Shown here piece after piece: positions 7,982 through 17,534 of a DNA stretch of 64,000 nucleotides. The stretch's first letter is position 1, and each line of letters opens with the position of its first letter. This stretch comes from JANNRR01 sp031401675 (GTDB taxonomy: Bacteria; Pseudomonadota; Alphaproteobacteria; Rhodobacterales; Rhodobacteraceae): contig JANNRR010000085.1 of assembly GCA_031401675.1 (NCBI GenBank), forward strand, positions 24,932 through 88,931. Direction: 5' to 3'. Made by a program: the position numbers and the translations under genes. The notes beneath the pieces are model-generated. The model saw nothing but the letters and a program-made list of their open reading frames with translations, did no database searches and had not been told where the DNA came from.

Positions 7982-9502
7982 ATGGCACAGTGGAAACCTC
8001 TGGTAACATCGCTGACGGCAGGCTCGGTTCTGGCCACGCTTCTGTCGACAACCGCGCAGGCCGATGTCACGGCAGCGCAGGTCTGGCAATCCTGGAAGGA
8101 CCTCAGCACTTCTATGGGCCAGCCCCTTACGGCGGAATCAGAGGTGATGTCCGGCGACACGCTGACGGTCACCAACATCACCATGGCTGCCGACATGCCG
8201 GACGGTTCGATGAACGGTACCCTCGCCACGGTCGCATTCCGCGATGTCGGCGACGGCACGGTCGAGGTGACGATGGCCCCCGACTATCCGGTAACGATCA
8301 CCAGCCAGGCCGAAGGTGCTGACCCGGTCGTGGTCACGCTGAACATCAGGCAGACCGCCCTGCGGATGATCGTCTCGGGCGACGAGGCGGTGATGTCGCA
8401 TGCCCTTACCGCCGACGAGGTTGCGGTGTCGCTTGGCGAAATCACCGGCAGCCCCGAAGAAGTTGACGCCGATTTCACCATGGCGTTTCTGGGCGTCGCC
8501 GGCACGTACGTCACCGCCAACGGCGACACCAAGCAGGTCGATACCGAGTTGACGGCCGACAGCCTGACATTCAGCGTCGCGGCAAAGGACCCGGCAACCA
8601 GCGGTACATTCGCGATGTCGGGCTCGATGGAAGCGATTTCCACCAGTTCGGCGGCGCTGTTCCCGGCCGGTGCCGACATGGCCGACATTGCAGCGGCGCT
8701 CAAGGCCGGCTTTGCCGCCGAGGGTGGTTTCACCTATGGCAAGACCGCCTATACCTTCGATTTCCAGGATGCGTCCTCAAACGGCAAGGCCACCGGCTCG
8801 GCTGCCTCGGGTTCCGTCGATTTCTACATGGACGCCGAGGCGTTGTCTTATGGCGTCACCTCGGTCGGCACCGACATCACCGTCAGTTCGTCCGACATGC
8901 CGATGCCGGAAGTGAATGCCAAGATGGCCGAACTGGGCTTTGATGTAACCATGCCCCTGGCGCAGGGGACAGAGCCGCAGGATTTCAGTTTCGTTACCCG
9001 GATCGTCGGCCTGGCGGTCTCGGACGAGGTTTGGGGGATGTTCGACCCGGCCGCCGTGCTGCCGCGTGACCCGGCAACGCTGATCATCGATGTGGCGGGC
9101 AAGGCCAACTGGCTGGTCGATATCTTCGCCCAGGACCCGGCAAATCCCTCGACCGAGGTTCCGGGCCAGATCCATGCGCTGAAGCTGAATCAATTGCAAC
9201 TGACCGTGGGCGGGGCAGACCTGACCGGCACCGGCGACTTCACCTTTGACAATACCGACATGACCACCTTTCCCGGCATGCCGAAACCCACCGGCAAGCT
9301 GGAGGCCAAGCTGGTCGGCGGCAACGGCCTGATCGACAAGCTGATCCAGATGGGCCTGTTGCCCGAGGAACAGGCGATGGGTGCCCGGATGATGATGGGC
9401 ATGTTCGCCAGTGCCGTCGAAGGCGCCGAGGATACGCTGACCTCGGTGATCGAGATGAAGGACGACGGCTCGATCTTTGCCAACGGCCAGCAGATTCAGT
9501 AA
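7982..9502 (+). CDS. DUF2125-domain exported protein
   Basis: Exported protein of 506 residues matching the alphaproteobacterial DUF2125 family; function unknown. The ATG at 7982 follows an AAGGG site and gives a clear Sec signal peptide (MAQWKPLVTS..., cleavage after TTAQA, about residue 27). A GTG at 7952 in the same frame would add ten residues and spoil the signal peptide. The mature part is rich in beta strands, Thr and acidic residues, with almost no Cys, as expected for a periplasmic or envelope beta-rich protein. It lies alone and ends just before a strong terminator. Confidence 0.85.
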   Translation: MAQWKPLVTSLTAGSVLATLLSTTAQADVTAAQVWQSWKDLSTSMGQPLTAESEVMSGDTLTVTNITMAADMPDGSMNGTLATVAFRDVGDGTVEVTMAPDYPVTITSQAEGADPVVVTLNIRQTALRMIVSGDEAVMSHALTADEVAVSLGEITGSPEEVDADFTMAFLGVAGTYVTANGDTKQVDTELTADSLTFSVAAKDPATSGTFAMSGSMEAISTSSAALFPAGADMADIAAALKAGFAAEGGFTYGKTAYTFDFQDASSNGKATGSAASGSVDFYMDAEALSYGVTSVGTDITVSSSDMPMPEVNAKMAELGFDVTMPLAQGTEPQDFSFVTRIVGLAVSDEVWGMFDPAAVLPRDPATLIIDVAGKANWLVDIFAQDPANPSTEVPGQIHALKLNQLQLTVGGADLTGTGDFTFDNTDMTTFPGMPKPTGKLEAKLVGGNGLIDKLIQMGLLPEEQAMGARMMMGMFASAVEGAEDTLTSVIEMKDDGSIFANGQQIQ

Positions 9503-9525
9503 CCCGGGCCGGAAGACCCGCACAC

Positions 9526-9558
9526 GCCGCTCTGCCCCCCGGGGCGGGGCGGCTTTTT
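9526..9558 (+). terminator. Rho-independent terminator after DUF2125 gene
   Basis: A GC-rich hairpin (arms 9526-9538 and 9541-9553, pairing gccgctctgcccc with ggggcggggcggc, including G-U pairs) is followed by TTTTT at 9554-9558. It lies 24 bp after the DUF2125 stop. Confidence 0.85.
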
Positions 9559-9577
9559 CAATCCGACAGGACCGCCG

Positions 9578-10030
9578 ATGCACCCCGGTACCTATTTTGC
9601 CGACCTGCACGCGCAAGCCCGGGCCTTGGCCGGAGCCAGACTGTTCACCGTCACCGTGCAGGATGCGGCTGCGGGTCTGGTACGTCGGGCCTATTCCTCG
9701 CACCCGGTCGACTATCCGGTTTCCGGCACCAAGCCGCTGCACCTCGACGCGTGGAGCCGGGAAGTGCTGGTCGAAGGCAAGTGTTTCGTGGCCAACACCA
9801 CGGCGGAATTCGCGCCGCATTTCTTTGACCATGCCCTGATCAACGCGCTCGGCTGCCATTCTGCCCTGAATGTCCCGGTGATCGACGACGGCGAGGTCGT
9901 GGGGACGGTCAACTTTCTCGACGTCGAAAACCACTTCACTCCCGCCCGCGTCACCGCTCTGACCGGGCTGTTGAGCGCCCGTCACACCGGCATCGTCGCC
10001 GCCATGCGCGCCGCCTTCCCGGCGGATTGA
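9578..10030 (+). CDS. GAF-domain protein
   Basis: Single-domain protein of 150 residues. The core ALNVPVIDDGEVVGTVNFLD near residues 95-115, followed by FTPARVTALTGLL, is the typical GAF beta-strand pair and last helix. GAF domains bind small ligands such as cyclic nucleotides or tetrapyrroles; this one lacks the Cys pattern of the fRMsr-type methionine sulfoxide reductase GAF, so no enzyme activity is suggested. No output domain is fused and no partner gene adjoins it. It starts 20 bp after a terminator and is convergent with the M20 gene about 200 bp away. Confidence 0.85.
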   Translation: MHPGTYFADLHAQARALAGARLFTVTVQDAAAGLVRRAYSSHPVDYPVSGTKPLHLDAWSREVLVEGKCFVANTTAEFAPHFFDHALINALGCHSALNVPVIDDGEVVGTVNFLDVENHFTPARVTALTGLLSARHTGIVAAMRAAFPAD

Positions 10031-10234
10031 ACGGACCGGCTGCCGGCCTCGCGCCCCGCGGAAAACATCCTCGCGGAGATCGTCCACCCAATGCCATCAG
10101 GCCCCACAGTCGCCAGGTCCAAAGCCCGAACTGGTTGACAAATCCTTAACGGAAATCCATTTATGTATCAATATCAATGGGTTATCTACCCGTAACATCG
10201 TGCTACGTCCAGACTTTCCCCGAAACCGCGCACC

Positions 10235-11404
10235 CTACCCCAACAGATCGCGCACAACGCGGTGAAACACCCGCACGCCCGGCGCGATCAGCGCGTCGGG
10301 AAAGTCATAGTCGGGATTGTGCAGCATCGGATGATCCTCCCCCGACCCCAGATAGAACATCGCCGACTTAGCCCCGGCGCCGAACCGGCCGAAATCTTCT
10401 GACGCGCGCAACGGCAGGAACGCCGTGCCAAGGCTCAGCCCCTCGGCGGCAATGGCCCGGGCCAGATGCTCTGTCGCTTCGCTGTCATTCCGGCAATCGT
10501 CGAAGCTGTCATGATAAGTAAGCGCCAGCCGCAGCCCCGCTGCATTGGCCTCGTCCTGCACCAGCCTTTCGGCCGCCGCCGCCAGGTCCGCCATGTCGGC
10601 ATCGGTCAGCACCCGCAGCTTGACCCACAGCTCCGCCTCGCCCGGCGCGACGCCAAAAGCGCTCTGCCCCAGCCGGGCGTGCGTGATGGTCACCAGCCGG
10701 AAGCCCGCGACCAGCGGCCCGCCGGGCCCCAGCGCCATCAGGGCCGGGATCAACCGGGCCAGGCTCAGCGCCGGCGACAGGCCGGTTTCGGGAAAAGCCG
10801 CATGCGCGGTCTTTCCCGTCAGCAGGACTTTCATCCCGCGTGAGGCACAGTTGGCCGGCCCCGCCGCCAGTGAAACCGCCGCAAACGGCAGCCCCGGCAG
10901 ATTATGCAGCGCAAAGGCAAAATCCGGCGCGATCTCGGCAAACTGCCGGTCGGCGATCACTGCCGCCGCCCCGGTTCCATCTTCCTCGGCAGGTTGGAAC
11001 AGCAGCACCACCCGACCGCGCTGCGGCCGCTTGCGGGCCATCAGCCGCCCCAGCCCGGCAAGAATCGTGGAGTGTCCGTCATGGCCGCACATATGGCTGA
11101 CCCCGGCGGTCGCGGACCGATAGGGCAAGTCGCTCAGCTCGGTGATCGGCAATGCGTCCAGCTCCGCGCGAAACAGCAGCGTCGGCCCCGGGGCACTGCC
11201 CTCGAACACCGCCGCCACCCCGTGCCCTCCCAACCCGGTGACGACCCGGTCGGGTGCCAGCGGGGCCAGCATCCGCACCACCTCCCGCGCGGTCTCAACC
11301 TCCTGCCCCGACATCTCAGGCATCTGGTGCAGGGCGCGCCGCCAGTTGATCAGTTCCACGATATCGCTGTTGGTCAGAGGCATTCGGTCCACCCATTGAT
11401 GCAT
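10235..11404 (-). CDS. M20-family amidohydrolase (hippurate / N-acyl-amino-acid hydrolase type)
   Basis: Zinc-dependent amidohydrolase of 389 residues that removes acyl groups from amino acids or related amides. Metal and catalytic motifs are visible: MCGHDGHS (near residue 110), QPAEEDGTGA (catalytic Glu pair), LHNLPGLP, the dimerisation-domain segment GKTAHAAFPETGLSP, and SEDFGRFG near the C-terminus. The first ATG (11404) and an inner one at 11383 (MPLTNSDIVELI) are both possible starts; homology begins only after the second. It stands alone between the convergent GAF gene and the GNAT gene upstream. Confidence 0.92.
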   Translation of the reverse strand: MHQWVDRMPLTNSDIVELINWRRALHQMPEMSGQEVETAREVVRMLAPLAPDRVVTGLGGHGVAAVFEGSAPGPTLLFRAELDALPITELSDLPYRSATAGVSHMCGHDGHSTILAGLGRLMARKRPQRGRVVLLFQPAEEDGTGAAAVIADRQFAEIAPDFAFALHNLPGLPFAAVSLAAGPANCASRGMKVLLTGKTAHAAFPETGLSPALSLARLIPALMALGPGGPLVAGFRLVTITHARLGQSAFGVAPGEAELWVKLRVLTDADMADLAAAAERLVQDEANAAGLRLALTYHDSFDDCRNDSEATEHLARAIAAEGLSLGTAFLPLRASEDFGRFGAGAKSAMFYLGSGEDHPMLHNPDYDFPDALIAPGVRVFHRVVRDLLG

Positions 11405-11479
11405 TGCTCACGTATAGACCGTAAGTGGCGCATCGCCCAGCGGCAGCACTGACGTCGCTCAGGCCCGTTGCCCGCCGCC

Positions 11480-12658
11480 TCAATCCTGCGGCGCACATTT
11501 CCGAAACGGCCCGTAAGCGGTCAGCACTTCGATCTCCTCATCCACCGCTGCGCGTTCTGCCGCCAGATAGCGGGCGATTGCCTCACGAAAGCCCGGATCG
11601 GCAATCCAGTGCAGCGAGTGCACCGGCGTTGGTAGGTAGCCGCGCGCCAGCTTGTGCTCACCCTGCGCGCCCGCCTCGACCCGAGGCATCTTGTTCGCAA
11701 TCGCAAATTCCAGCGCCTGATAATAGCACAGCTCGAAATGCAGGCAGGGATGTTCCTCCACCGCGCCCCAATAGCGGCCAAAAAGCGTTTCGCGCCCGAT
11801 GAAGTTCAGCGCCCCTGCCACCGGCTGGCCCTGCCGGATCGCCAGAACAAGCAGGATGTCCTGCCGCAGCGTCGCCTGCGCCCGGTCGAAAAAGGCGCGG
11901 GTCAGATAGGGCGTGCCCCACTTGCGCGACCCGGTATCCTGATAGAACCGCCAGAACGCCTGCCAATGCGCCGGTTCGATCTGATCGCCGGTCAGCGCGA
12001 TGATCTGCCCGCCGAAACCGGCCGCCACCTCGCGCTCCTTGCGGATGTTCTTGCGCTTGCGCGACGACAGCGACGCCAGAAAGCCGTCAAAGTCCGCATA
12101 GCCATGGTTTTCCCAGTGAAACTGCTGGGTCACGCGGTGCATCAGTCCCATTTCCACGCCAGCCAAAGCCTCGGCTTCCGTGCAAAAGGTGACATGCACC
12201 GACGACAGCCGGTTTTCGGCCGCCAGCGACACCATGCCTTGCGCCAGCGCACCCGCACCGACACCCTCGAACCCCGGTCGGGCCAGGAACCGCCGCCCGG
12301 TGGCCGGGGTAAAGGGTACGGCGCATTGCAGTTTCGGATAATAGCGCCCGCCCGCCCGTTCCCAGGCCTGCGCCCAGTTGTGATCAAAGATGTATTCGCC
12401 CTGCGAATGGCTCTTGGCGTAGACCGGAGCCACCGCGATCACCTGCCCGCCAAGGCGCACCACCAGATGCCGGGGCGACCAGCCGGTGCCCGGCCCGACC
12501 GATTTCGATTCCTCCAGCGCCAGCAGAAACCGGTGCGTGGTGAAGGGATCGAGCGGACGGCCCGTCGCCGCTTCCGGGCAGGCGCAGGCGTCCCATTCTT
12601 CGGCATCGATCTCGGCCAGCCGAGACAAAACGGTGATTTCGATCGCATCATCGGTCAT
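11480..12658 (-). CDS. GNAT-family N-acyltransferase of the COG3146 (DUF482) type
   Basis: Cytoplasmic GNAT-superfamily protein, 392 residues, matching the COG3146 group of two-GNAT-fold proteins related to FemAB-type peptidoglycan enzymes; substrate unknown. Characteristic pieces are AQAWERAGGRYYPKLQCAVP, LASLSSRKRKNIRKER and ETLFGRYWGAVEEHPCLHFE near the C-terminal half. The frame is open to 12757, but the ATG at 12658 (MTDDAIEITV) is preceded by aaaggg and fits the family start. It follows gdpD by 49 bp on the same strand and is probably the third gene of a ridA-gdpD-GNAT operon. Confidence 0.88.
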   Translation of the reverse strand: MTDDAIEITVLSRLAEIDAEEWDACACPEAATGRPLDPFTTHRFLLALEESKSVGPGTGWSPRHLVVRLGGQVIAVAPVYAKSHSQGEYIFDHNWAQAWERAGGRYYPKLQCAVPFTPATGRRFLARPGFEGVGAGALAQGMVSLAAENRLSSVHVTFCTEAEALAGVEMGLMHRVTQQFHWENHGYADFDGFLASLSSRKRKNIRKEREVAAGFGGQIIALTGDQIEPAHWQAFWRFYQDTGSRKWGTPYLTRAFFDRAQATLRQDILLVLAIRQGQPVAGALNFIGRETLFGRYWGAVEEHPCLHFELCYYQALEFAIANKMPRVEAGAQGEHKLARGYLPTPVHSLHWIADPGFREAIARYLAAERAAVDEEIEVLTAYGPFRKCAPQD

Positions 12659-12707
12659 CGGCAGCCCTTTTCCGCGCCAGCGAAAAGTGGCGCATTGCCG
12701 CGTCGGG

Positions 12708-13478
12708 TCAAGCAGGGATCGGCGCTGCGTAGCTGTCAAAGGTGATGTTCTGCGCAATTTGCCTCGCCCTTGACTCCTGCTCGGGCGAGCGGACCGTCCA
12801 GCACAGGATCGCCGCCCCCGCAGCCTTCAGTTCGGTGACGCGGGGATAGTTCAGATCGGTGTAGCGATGGGAGATGAAACTGGATTGCGTGGCGTCGTAA
12901 TCTGGGATCTCGCGCAGCCGGTCGCAGGTGGCGGGTGGGATCGGAGCGCATTCGTCATGGTCGTAATATTCAGTGGTCATGCCACGCGGGAGATGCGGTG
13001 CCAGCCGGGCCATGGCATAGATGCAATGGGGGTTGAAGGCCATGACGGCGACATCGCCGGCGTAGTCGGCAAGGGCATCCGCCGTGGCCTTTTCCAGCCG
13101 CCCCGAGGTTTCGCCCATGGTGTTCCACAGTTCCTTGATCTCGATCAGGATCGGTACGCGGCCCGCAACCTGAGCCAGTACCTGCGGCAGGGTGGGGATC
13201 GTATCATCGCTATCGGTCAGCCGGATCTTTCCCAGTTCGGCGGCGGTATGGTCCAGCACCGGGCCCGCTTCCGCCGTCAGCCGATCCAGGGTGTCGTCGT
13301 GGAAAACCATTGCCTGACCGTCGCGGGTCAACTGCACATCCAGTTCGATGCAATAGCCCGCCCGGACCGCTGCCTCGAACGCGCTCGGCGCGTTTTCCGG
13401 GATGCGTGCCGCCGGGTTGAAATAGCCGCGATGTGCGATCGGGATCGCCAGCAGGGCCGGCGGCAGCGGCACCCGCAT
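12708..13478 (-). CDS. Glycerophosphodiester phosphodiesterase
   Basis: Hydrolyses glycerophosphodiesters to glycerol-3-phosphate and an alcohol. The 256-residue protein has the GDPD signatures: HRG near residue 17, PENAPSAFEAA, ELDVQLTRDGQAMVFHDD (metal-binding Glu/Asp and catalytic His), and IEIKE near residue 112. There is no signal peptide, so it is cytoplasmic. Its ATG shares one base with the ridA stop (TGATG), so the two are translationally coupled. Confidence 0.93.
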   Translation of the reverse strand: MRVPLPPALLAIPIAHRGYFNPAARIPENAPSAFEAAVRAGYCIELDVQLTRDGQAMVFHDDTLDRLTAEAGPVLDHTAAELGKIRLTDSDDTIPTLPQVLAQVAGRVPILIEIKELWNTMGETSGRLEKATADALADYAGDVAVMAFNPHCIYAMARLAPHLPRGMTTEYYDHDECAPIPPATCDRLREIPDYDATQSSFISHRYTDLNYPRVTELKAAGAAILCWTVRSPEQESRARQIAQNITFDSYAAPIPA

Positions 13479-13942
13479 CAGCGCACCTCAAAGATGCCTT
13501 CGACCTCGACAGCCACTCCCAGCGGCAGCGATGGCGCGGATACAGCCGAGCGGGCATGCCGCCCTGCCTCGCCAAACACCGACACCAGAAAATCCGAGCA
13601 GCCGTTGACCACCTTTGGCTGGTCGGTGAAATCCGGCGTCGAGTTGACGAATCCGAGCAGCTTGACCACCCGCACCACCCGGTCCAGATCGCCGCCGCAG
13701 GCCTTGCGCAGTTGCGCCAGCAAACTGATGCCGCAGGTTCGCGCCGCAGCGGCACCCGACGTCACATCCATGTCGGCACCCAGCCGCCCCTTGATGAACA
13801 CCCCGTCCTGCTGGCTGACCTGACCCGAAACAAACACCAGTGCCCCGCTTTGCACCCACGGCACATAGGTTGCGGCTGGCGGCGGCGCTTCGGGCAACGT
13901 TACGCCAAGCTCGATCAGGCGGGCATCAATCGATCCGGTCAT
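13478..13942 (-). CDS. RidA/YjgF-family protein (reactive-enamine deaminase type)
   Basis: Member of the RidA family, which removes reactive 2-aminoacrylate/enamine intermediates; the exact substrate of this paralogue is unknown. From the ATG at 13942, preceded by GGAGGATAGC, it has 154 residues and begins MTGSIDARLIELG. Family features are FVSGQVSQQDG, the middle helix ARTCGISLLAQL, and RSAVSAPSLPLGVAVEVEG with the conserved Arg that binds the substrate carboxylate. The upstream 55 codons of open frame lack family similarity and were not used. It is the first gene of the ridA-gdpD-GNAT run. Confidence 0.92.
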   Translation of the reverse strand: MTGSIDARLIELGVTLPEAPPPAATYVPWVQSGALVFVSGQVSQQDGVFIKGRLGADMDVTSGAAAARTCGISLLAQLRKACGGDLDRVVRVVKLLGFVNSTPDFTDQPKVVNGCSDFLVSVFGEAGRHARSAVSAPSLPLGVAVEVEGIFEVR

Positions 13943-14107
13943 GCTATCCTCCGTCAGATTCCCGGCGCAGGCTACCCGGTCGGGCGTCACGCGGAAACCC
14001 CCGTTGCGACAACCTCGGGCGAATCCCACCGATGCCGCCCGGCGCAAGTCAGGCAAAAGTGGACGCCGGTTCTGCTGCCCGACATGCGCAAAGACAGGCT
14101 CCGGCAA

Positions 14108-15619
14108 TCAGCTTTCGCGGAACGCCCGCTTGAAATAGTCCATGAACGGCTGGATCAGATATTGCAACGGCGACCGGTCGGTGGTGCGGATGAACGCCTC
14201 GACCGGCATGCCCGGGATCAGGATCTGGCCGTCCAGCTTGGCAATCTCGCCGTCCTGCAGCACGATCTCGGCGCGATAGAAACTGATGCCGGTATTCTGG
14301 TCCGTGAAGGCATCGGCTGAAAGCTGCGACACCGAGCCCAGAAGTTCCGGCGTGGTGTTGGAGTTGAAGGTCGGAAACACCAGTCGCACCTCTTGCCCCG
14401 GACTGACCTGATCAACGCTCAGCGGATCGACACGCGCGGCGATGACCAGCGGGCGGTCCTGCGGCACCAGATACAGCACCGGGTCGGCCGGGCGCAGTAC
14501 CGCTCGCGGCGTCGTCACTTGCATCCCGTAAACCACGCCCGACACCGGCGCGCGGATTTCCAGCCGCGATATCTGGTCCGACAGCGCCCGCCGGCGCTCT
14601 GCCAGTTCCAGCGCGCGGTAGCCAAGGTCGCGCAATTGCGTCTGCGCCTCTTCGCGCCGAGCCGATTGCAGCTTCAGAATCTCGATCTCGATCTCTGTCG
14701 TTCGCCCCAAAGCCTCGGCCTTGCTGGCCGCAAGTTCCCCGACCGACCCGGCCAGACGCGCCTCTTCCCGGCGCAGCGCCAGAACCCGGCTGGCTTCCGC
14801 CAGACCCTTGTCCAGCAAGCTCTGCTGATTGACCAATTCTTCCTTTATCAGGCCCAGTTGCGTCCCGAGCGCGGCCCCTTGTGCCGAAATCCCCTCGATC
14901 TGGCTGAGAATCTGCGCCTTGCGCTCCTGCAGTTGCTCAATCTGCTGGCTCAGCGAAACCGCGCGGGCGTCGAATAGCCGCTGTTGTCCGTCGATCAGCC
15001 CGGCAATGTCCGGCCGGGTCTTCGCCGCTTCGACGATATCGGCCGGATAGACGATCAGGCTGCGGTCGTCGCGCTCTGCCTCCAGCCGTCCCTGCCGCGC
15101 CTGCAATTCAAAGAACTGCCCCTCGACAATCGACAATTCGGACCCGAGCAGCCCGCCATCCAGCCGGATCAGCGGATCACCGGCGGCAACAAGCTGACCC
15201 TCCGTCACCATTATGGCTTCGACCACGCCACCATCCGGGTGCTGCACCACCTGGCGGTTCTGCTCAACCTCCAGCTGTCCCGGGGCGATCACCGCGCCGG
15301 ACAATGTGGTGAACACACTCCAGACCCCGAAACCGCCCACCAGCACCACCAACGCCAGCCAGCCGGTAACCAGCGGGCCGCGGGCCGACCACGACCGGGC
15401 CGGCGGCGGCGTGGCAGACCCCGACATCGGCTGGATTCGCGCCGGAACCGGAACCGGCTCGGTCCGCACCGGCAGGTTTGCGGTCGCGCCCGTACCGGCA
15501 GGTTTGGTCTCTGATCCGGGGCCGGGTGCCGGCCGTTGCGACTTGCGATCCTCCAGCTGCGCCAGTGCGGCGGCGGCAAGATCAAGGCCGGACAGCGACG
15601 GTTTGGCGGGATCGGTCAA
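14108..15619 (-). CDS. HlyD-family type I secretion periplasmic adaptor
   Basis: Membrane-fusion protein of a type I secretion system, linking the inner-membrane ABC exporter to an outer-membrane TolC-like channel. The protein has 503 residues: a Pro-rich cytoplasmic head, one transmembrane segment near residues 85-105 (TGWLALVVLVGGFGVW), a lipoyl half-motif with VVQHPDGGVVEAI, a long coiled-coil hairpin (about residues 180-350), and the second lipoyl half with IRAPVSGVVYGMQV. It overlaps the ABC gene by 4 nt. No TolC gene and no RTX-type substrate gene is in the window. Similar to PrsE/AprE proteins. Confidence 0.93.
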   Translation of the reverse strand: MTDPAKPSLSGLDLAAAALAQLEDRKSQRPAPGPGSETKPAGTGATANLPVRTEPVPVPARIQPMSGSATPPPARSWSARGPLVTGWLALVVLVGGFGVWSVFTTLSGAVIAPGQLEVEQNRQVVQHPDGGVVEAIMVTEGQLVAAGDPLIRLDGGLLGSELSIVEGQFFELQARQGRLEAERDDRSLIVYPADIVEAAKTRPDIAGLIDGQQRLFDARAVSLSQQIEQLQERKAQILSQIEGISAQGAALGTQLGLIKEELVNQQSLLDKGLAEASRVLALRREEARLAGSVGELAASKAEALGRTTEIEIEILKLQSARREEAQTQLRDLGYRALELAERRRALSDQISRLEIRAPVSGVVYGMQVTTPRAVLRPADPVLYLVPQDRPLVIAARVDPLSVDQVSPGQEVRLVFPTFNSNTTPELLGSVSQLSADAFTDQNTGISFYRAEIVLQDGEIAKLDGQILIPGMPVEAFIRTTDRSPLQYLIQPFMDYFKRAFRES

Positions 15620-17352
15620 GACACACCCCCGGGGCCGGAGCTCTTGATGATTTCGGTGTGGTTCTTGACCATGTCGCGCAGCACCTGATCACGCGGCCCA
15701 AAGGCCTTGCGCGCCCCATCCTCCAGCACCAGCAGCATTTCGCACTCCTGAATGGCCGCCGGTCGGTGCGCCATGATCAGAATGCTTTTGCCTTCGCTCT
15801 TCATCCGCCGGATCGCGGCATTCAGCGCGGTCGATCCGTCATTGTCCAGATTCGAGTTCGGCTCGTCCAGCACCAGAATGACCGGATCGCCGTACAGCGC
15901 CCGTGCCAGCCCGATCCGCTGAATCTGCCCGCCCGACAACCGGCTGCCGATGGCCGACACCCGCGTGTTGTACCCGTCCGGCAGCTTCAGGATCATGTCA
16001 TGCGCATCGGCCTTTTGCGCGGCATCGACCACCATCGCATCGTCGGGCTTCGGCTGCAGGCGCGCAATATTGTCGGCGATCGTGCCGTCGAACAGCGTCA
16101 CCCGCTGCGGCAGATAGCCGATGTAGCTTCCCAGCATGTCCGGGTCGTACTGGTCCAGCGTCGCGCCATCCAGCCGCACCTTGCCGCCCGCCGCCCGCCA
16201 CACGCCGGTCAGCGTCCGCGCCAGCGTCGACTTTCCGGCACCCGACGGGCCGATCACGCCAAGCGCCTGCCCCGGCTCCAGCCGAAAGGATACCATGCGC
16301 AGCGCGGCCTGCTGATCTCCCGGCGGCACCACGGTGACGGTCTGCGCCTCCAGTATGGCGCGCGGCTTGGGCAGGGCGGTGCGCACCGGTTCGGTCGGAA
16401 CCGTCGACAACAGGTCAGCCAGCCGCCCCCAGCCTTCCTGCGCGCGCTGCACCAGCGCCCACTGGCCGATGGACTGCTCGATCGGGGCCAGGGCCCGGCC
16501 CATCAGGATCGACGCGGCGATCATAGCCCCCGCCGTCAGTTCGCCCTTCAGCACCAGATAGGCCGCAAGCCCCAGCATCGCCGATTGCAGGAACTGGCGG
16601 AATATCTTCGATACCGTGGCATAGGCCCCGCCCTTGTCCGAAACGCCGATGGTCTGTTCCAGCGCCGCGCCGCGCGCCACTTGCCAGCGGTCAAAGCTGG
16701 CACTGCGCATGCCGAGGCTCTGCACCAGTTCGGCCTCGGTCTTGATCTGGTCGGAATAGCGCTCGGCGATCATGGTGGTGCGGTTTGCATCCAGCATCGG
16801 CTGCCGGGTCGCGCTCTGGTTCAGCCAGGTCACCGCCACCAGCACCACGCCGCCGCCGACCGCCAGATAGCCAAGCCAGGGATGAAAGATGAAGATCGCG
16901 GCGATGAAAAGGGGCGTCCAGGGAATGTCGAAGATCGACAGCAACACCGGCGAGGACAACAGCCGCTGCACCGATTCCAGATCACGCTGGGCGTTGATCG
17001 CCATCGGATCGTTCGGCGCCAGCGCCAGCCGCTTCATCGCGGCGGCGAAAACCCGCCGATCCAGCCGGTCCTGAAACCGCGCGCCAACCCGGGCCATCAC
17101 CCGGCCGCGAACATGGTCCAGAATGCCCATCATCAGGAACAGGAACGCCATCAGCCCGAACAGGGCCAGCAGCGTCGGCACCGACCGGCTGCCGAGCACC
17201 CGGTCATATACCTGCAACATGAAGATCGGGCCGGTCAGCATCAGGATGTTCACGAAGATGCTGAAAACAAACACCATCACGAACAGCGACCGGCTTTCGG
17301 CGCGTGCGGCGCGCAGTTCCGTGCGGCCCTGCTGGCTTTCTGTCTTGTTCAT
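15616..17352 (-). CDS. Type I secretion ABC permease/ATPase
   Basis: Inner-membrane half-transporter (membrane domain plus ATPase) that powers type I export together with the HlyD adaptor. Six hydrophobic segments lie in the first 300 residues (FVFSIFVNILMLTGP is the first). The ATPase follows with Walker A GPSGAGKSTLAR, signature SRLSGGQIQRI, Walker B VILVLDEPNSNLD and an H-loop in IMAHRP. It resembles PrsD/AprD and lacks an N-terminal C39 peptidase domain. The ATG at 17352 (MNKTESQQ) was chosen; an ATG nine codons upstream (17379) is also possible. Divergent from mlaA. Confidence 0.93.
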   Translation of the reverse strand: MNKTESQQGRTELRAARAESRSLFVMVFVFSIFVNILMLTGPIFMLQVYDRVLGSRSVPTLLALFGLMAFLFLMMGILDHVRGRVMARVGARFQDRLDRRVFAAAMKRLALAPNDPMAINAQRDLESVQRLLSSPVLLSIFDIPWTPLFIAAIFIFHPWLGYLAVGGGVVLVAVTWLNQSATRQPMLDANRTTMIAERYSDQIKTEAELVQSLGMRSASFDRWQVARGAALEQTIGVSDKGGAYATVSKIFRQFLQSAMLGLAAYLVLKGELTAGAMIAASILMGRALAPIEQSIGQWALVQRAQEGWGRLADLLSTVPTEPVRTALPKPRAILEAQTVTVVPPGDQQAALRMVSFRLEPGQALGVIGPSGAGKSTLARTLTGVWRAAGGKVRLDGATLDQYDPDMLGSYIGYLPQRVTLFDGTIADNIARLQPKPDDAMVVDAAQKADAHDMILKLPDGYNTRVSAIGSRLSGGQIQRIGLARALYGDPVILVLDEPNSNLDNDGSTALNAAIRRMKSEGKSILIMAHRPAAIQECEMLLVLEDGARKAFGPRDQVLRDMVKNHTEIIKSSGPGGVS

Positions 17353-17534
17353 CCCGTTTACGTGCCCCTGCAACAGCATCCGGGCCTGTGCCCAACCGCT
17401 GCCGCTTCGTTTTCTGCCCTTCGATCCTTGTCACCCAGCGGCCACAGGCTCTATGTCCGGTCTTGCCGCTGGATAGGCAACCCTTAGATCAATACTATTA
17501 TGGCGAATCTGCGGATGAAAGGTCAGGAATTCCA

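Noticed and set aside
8777..10087. Open frame of 436 codons on the minus strand
   Set aside because: Covers the DUF2125 gene, its terminator and the GAF gene in antisense; no domain seen.
10135..10200. TTGACA and an A/T-rich stretch that look like a promoter
   Set aside because: No plus-strand gene follows; the region lies between two convergent 3' ends.
15478..17487. Long open frame (669 codons) on the plus strand
   Set aside because: Antisense to the type I secretion genes, whose HlyD and ABC motifs are clear; the plus frame is Arg/His/Pro-rich with no domain.
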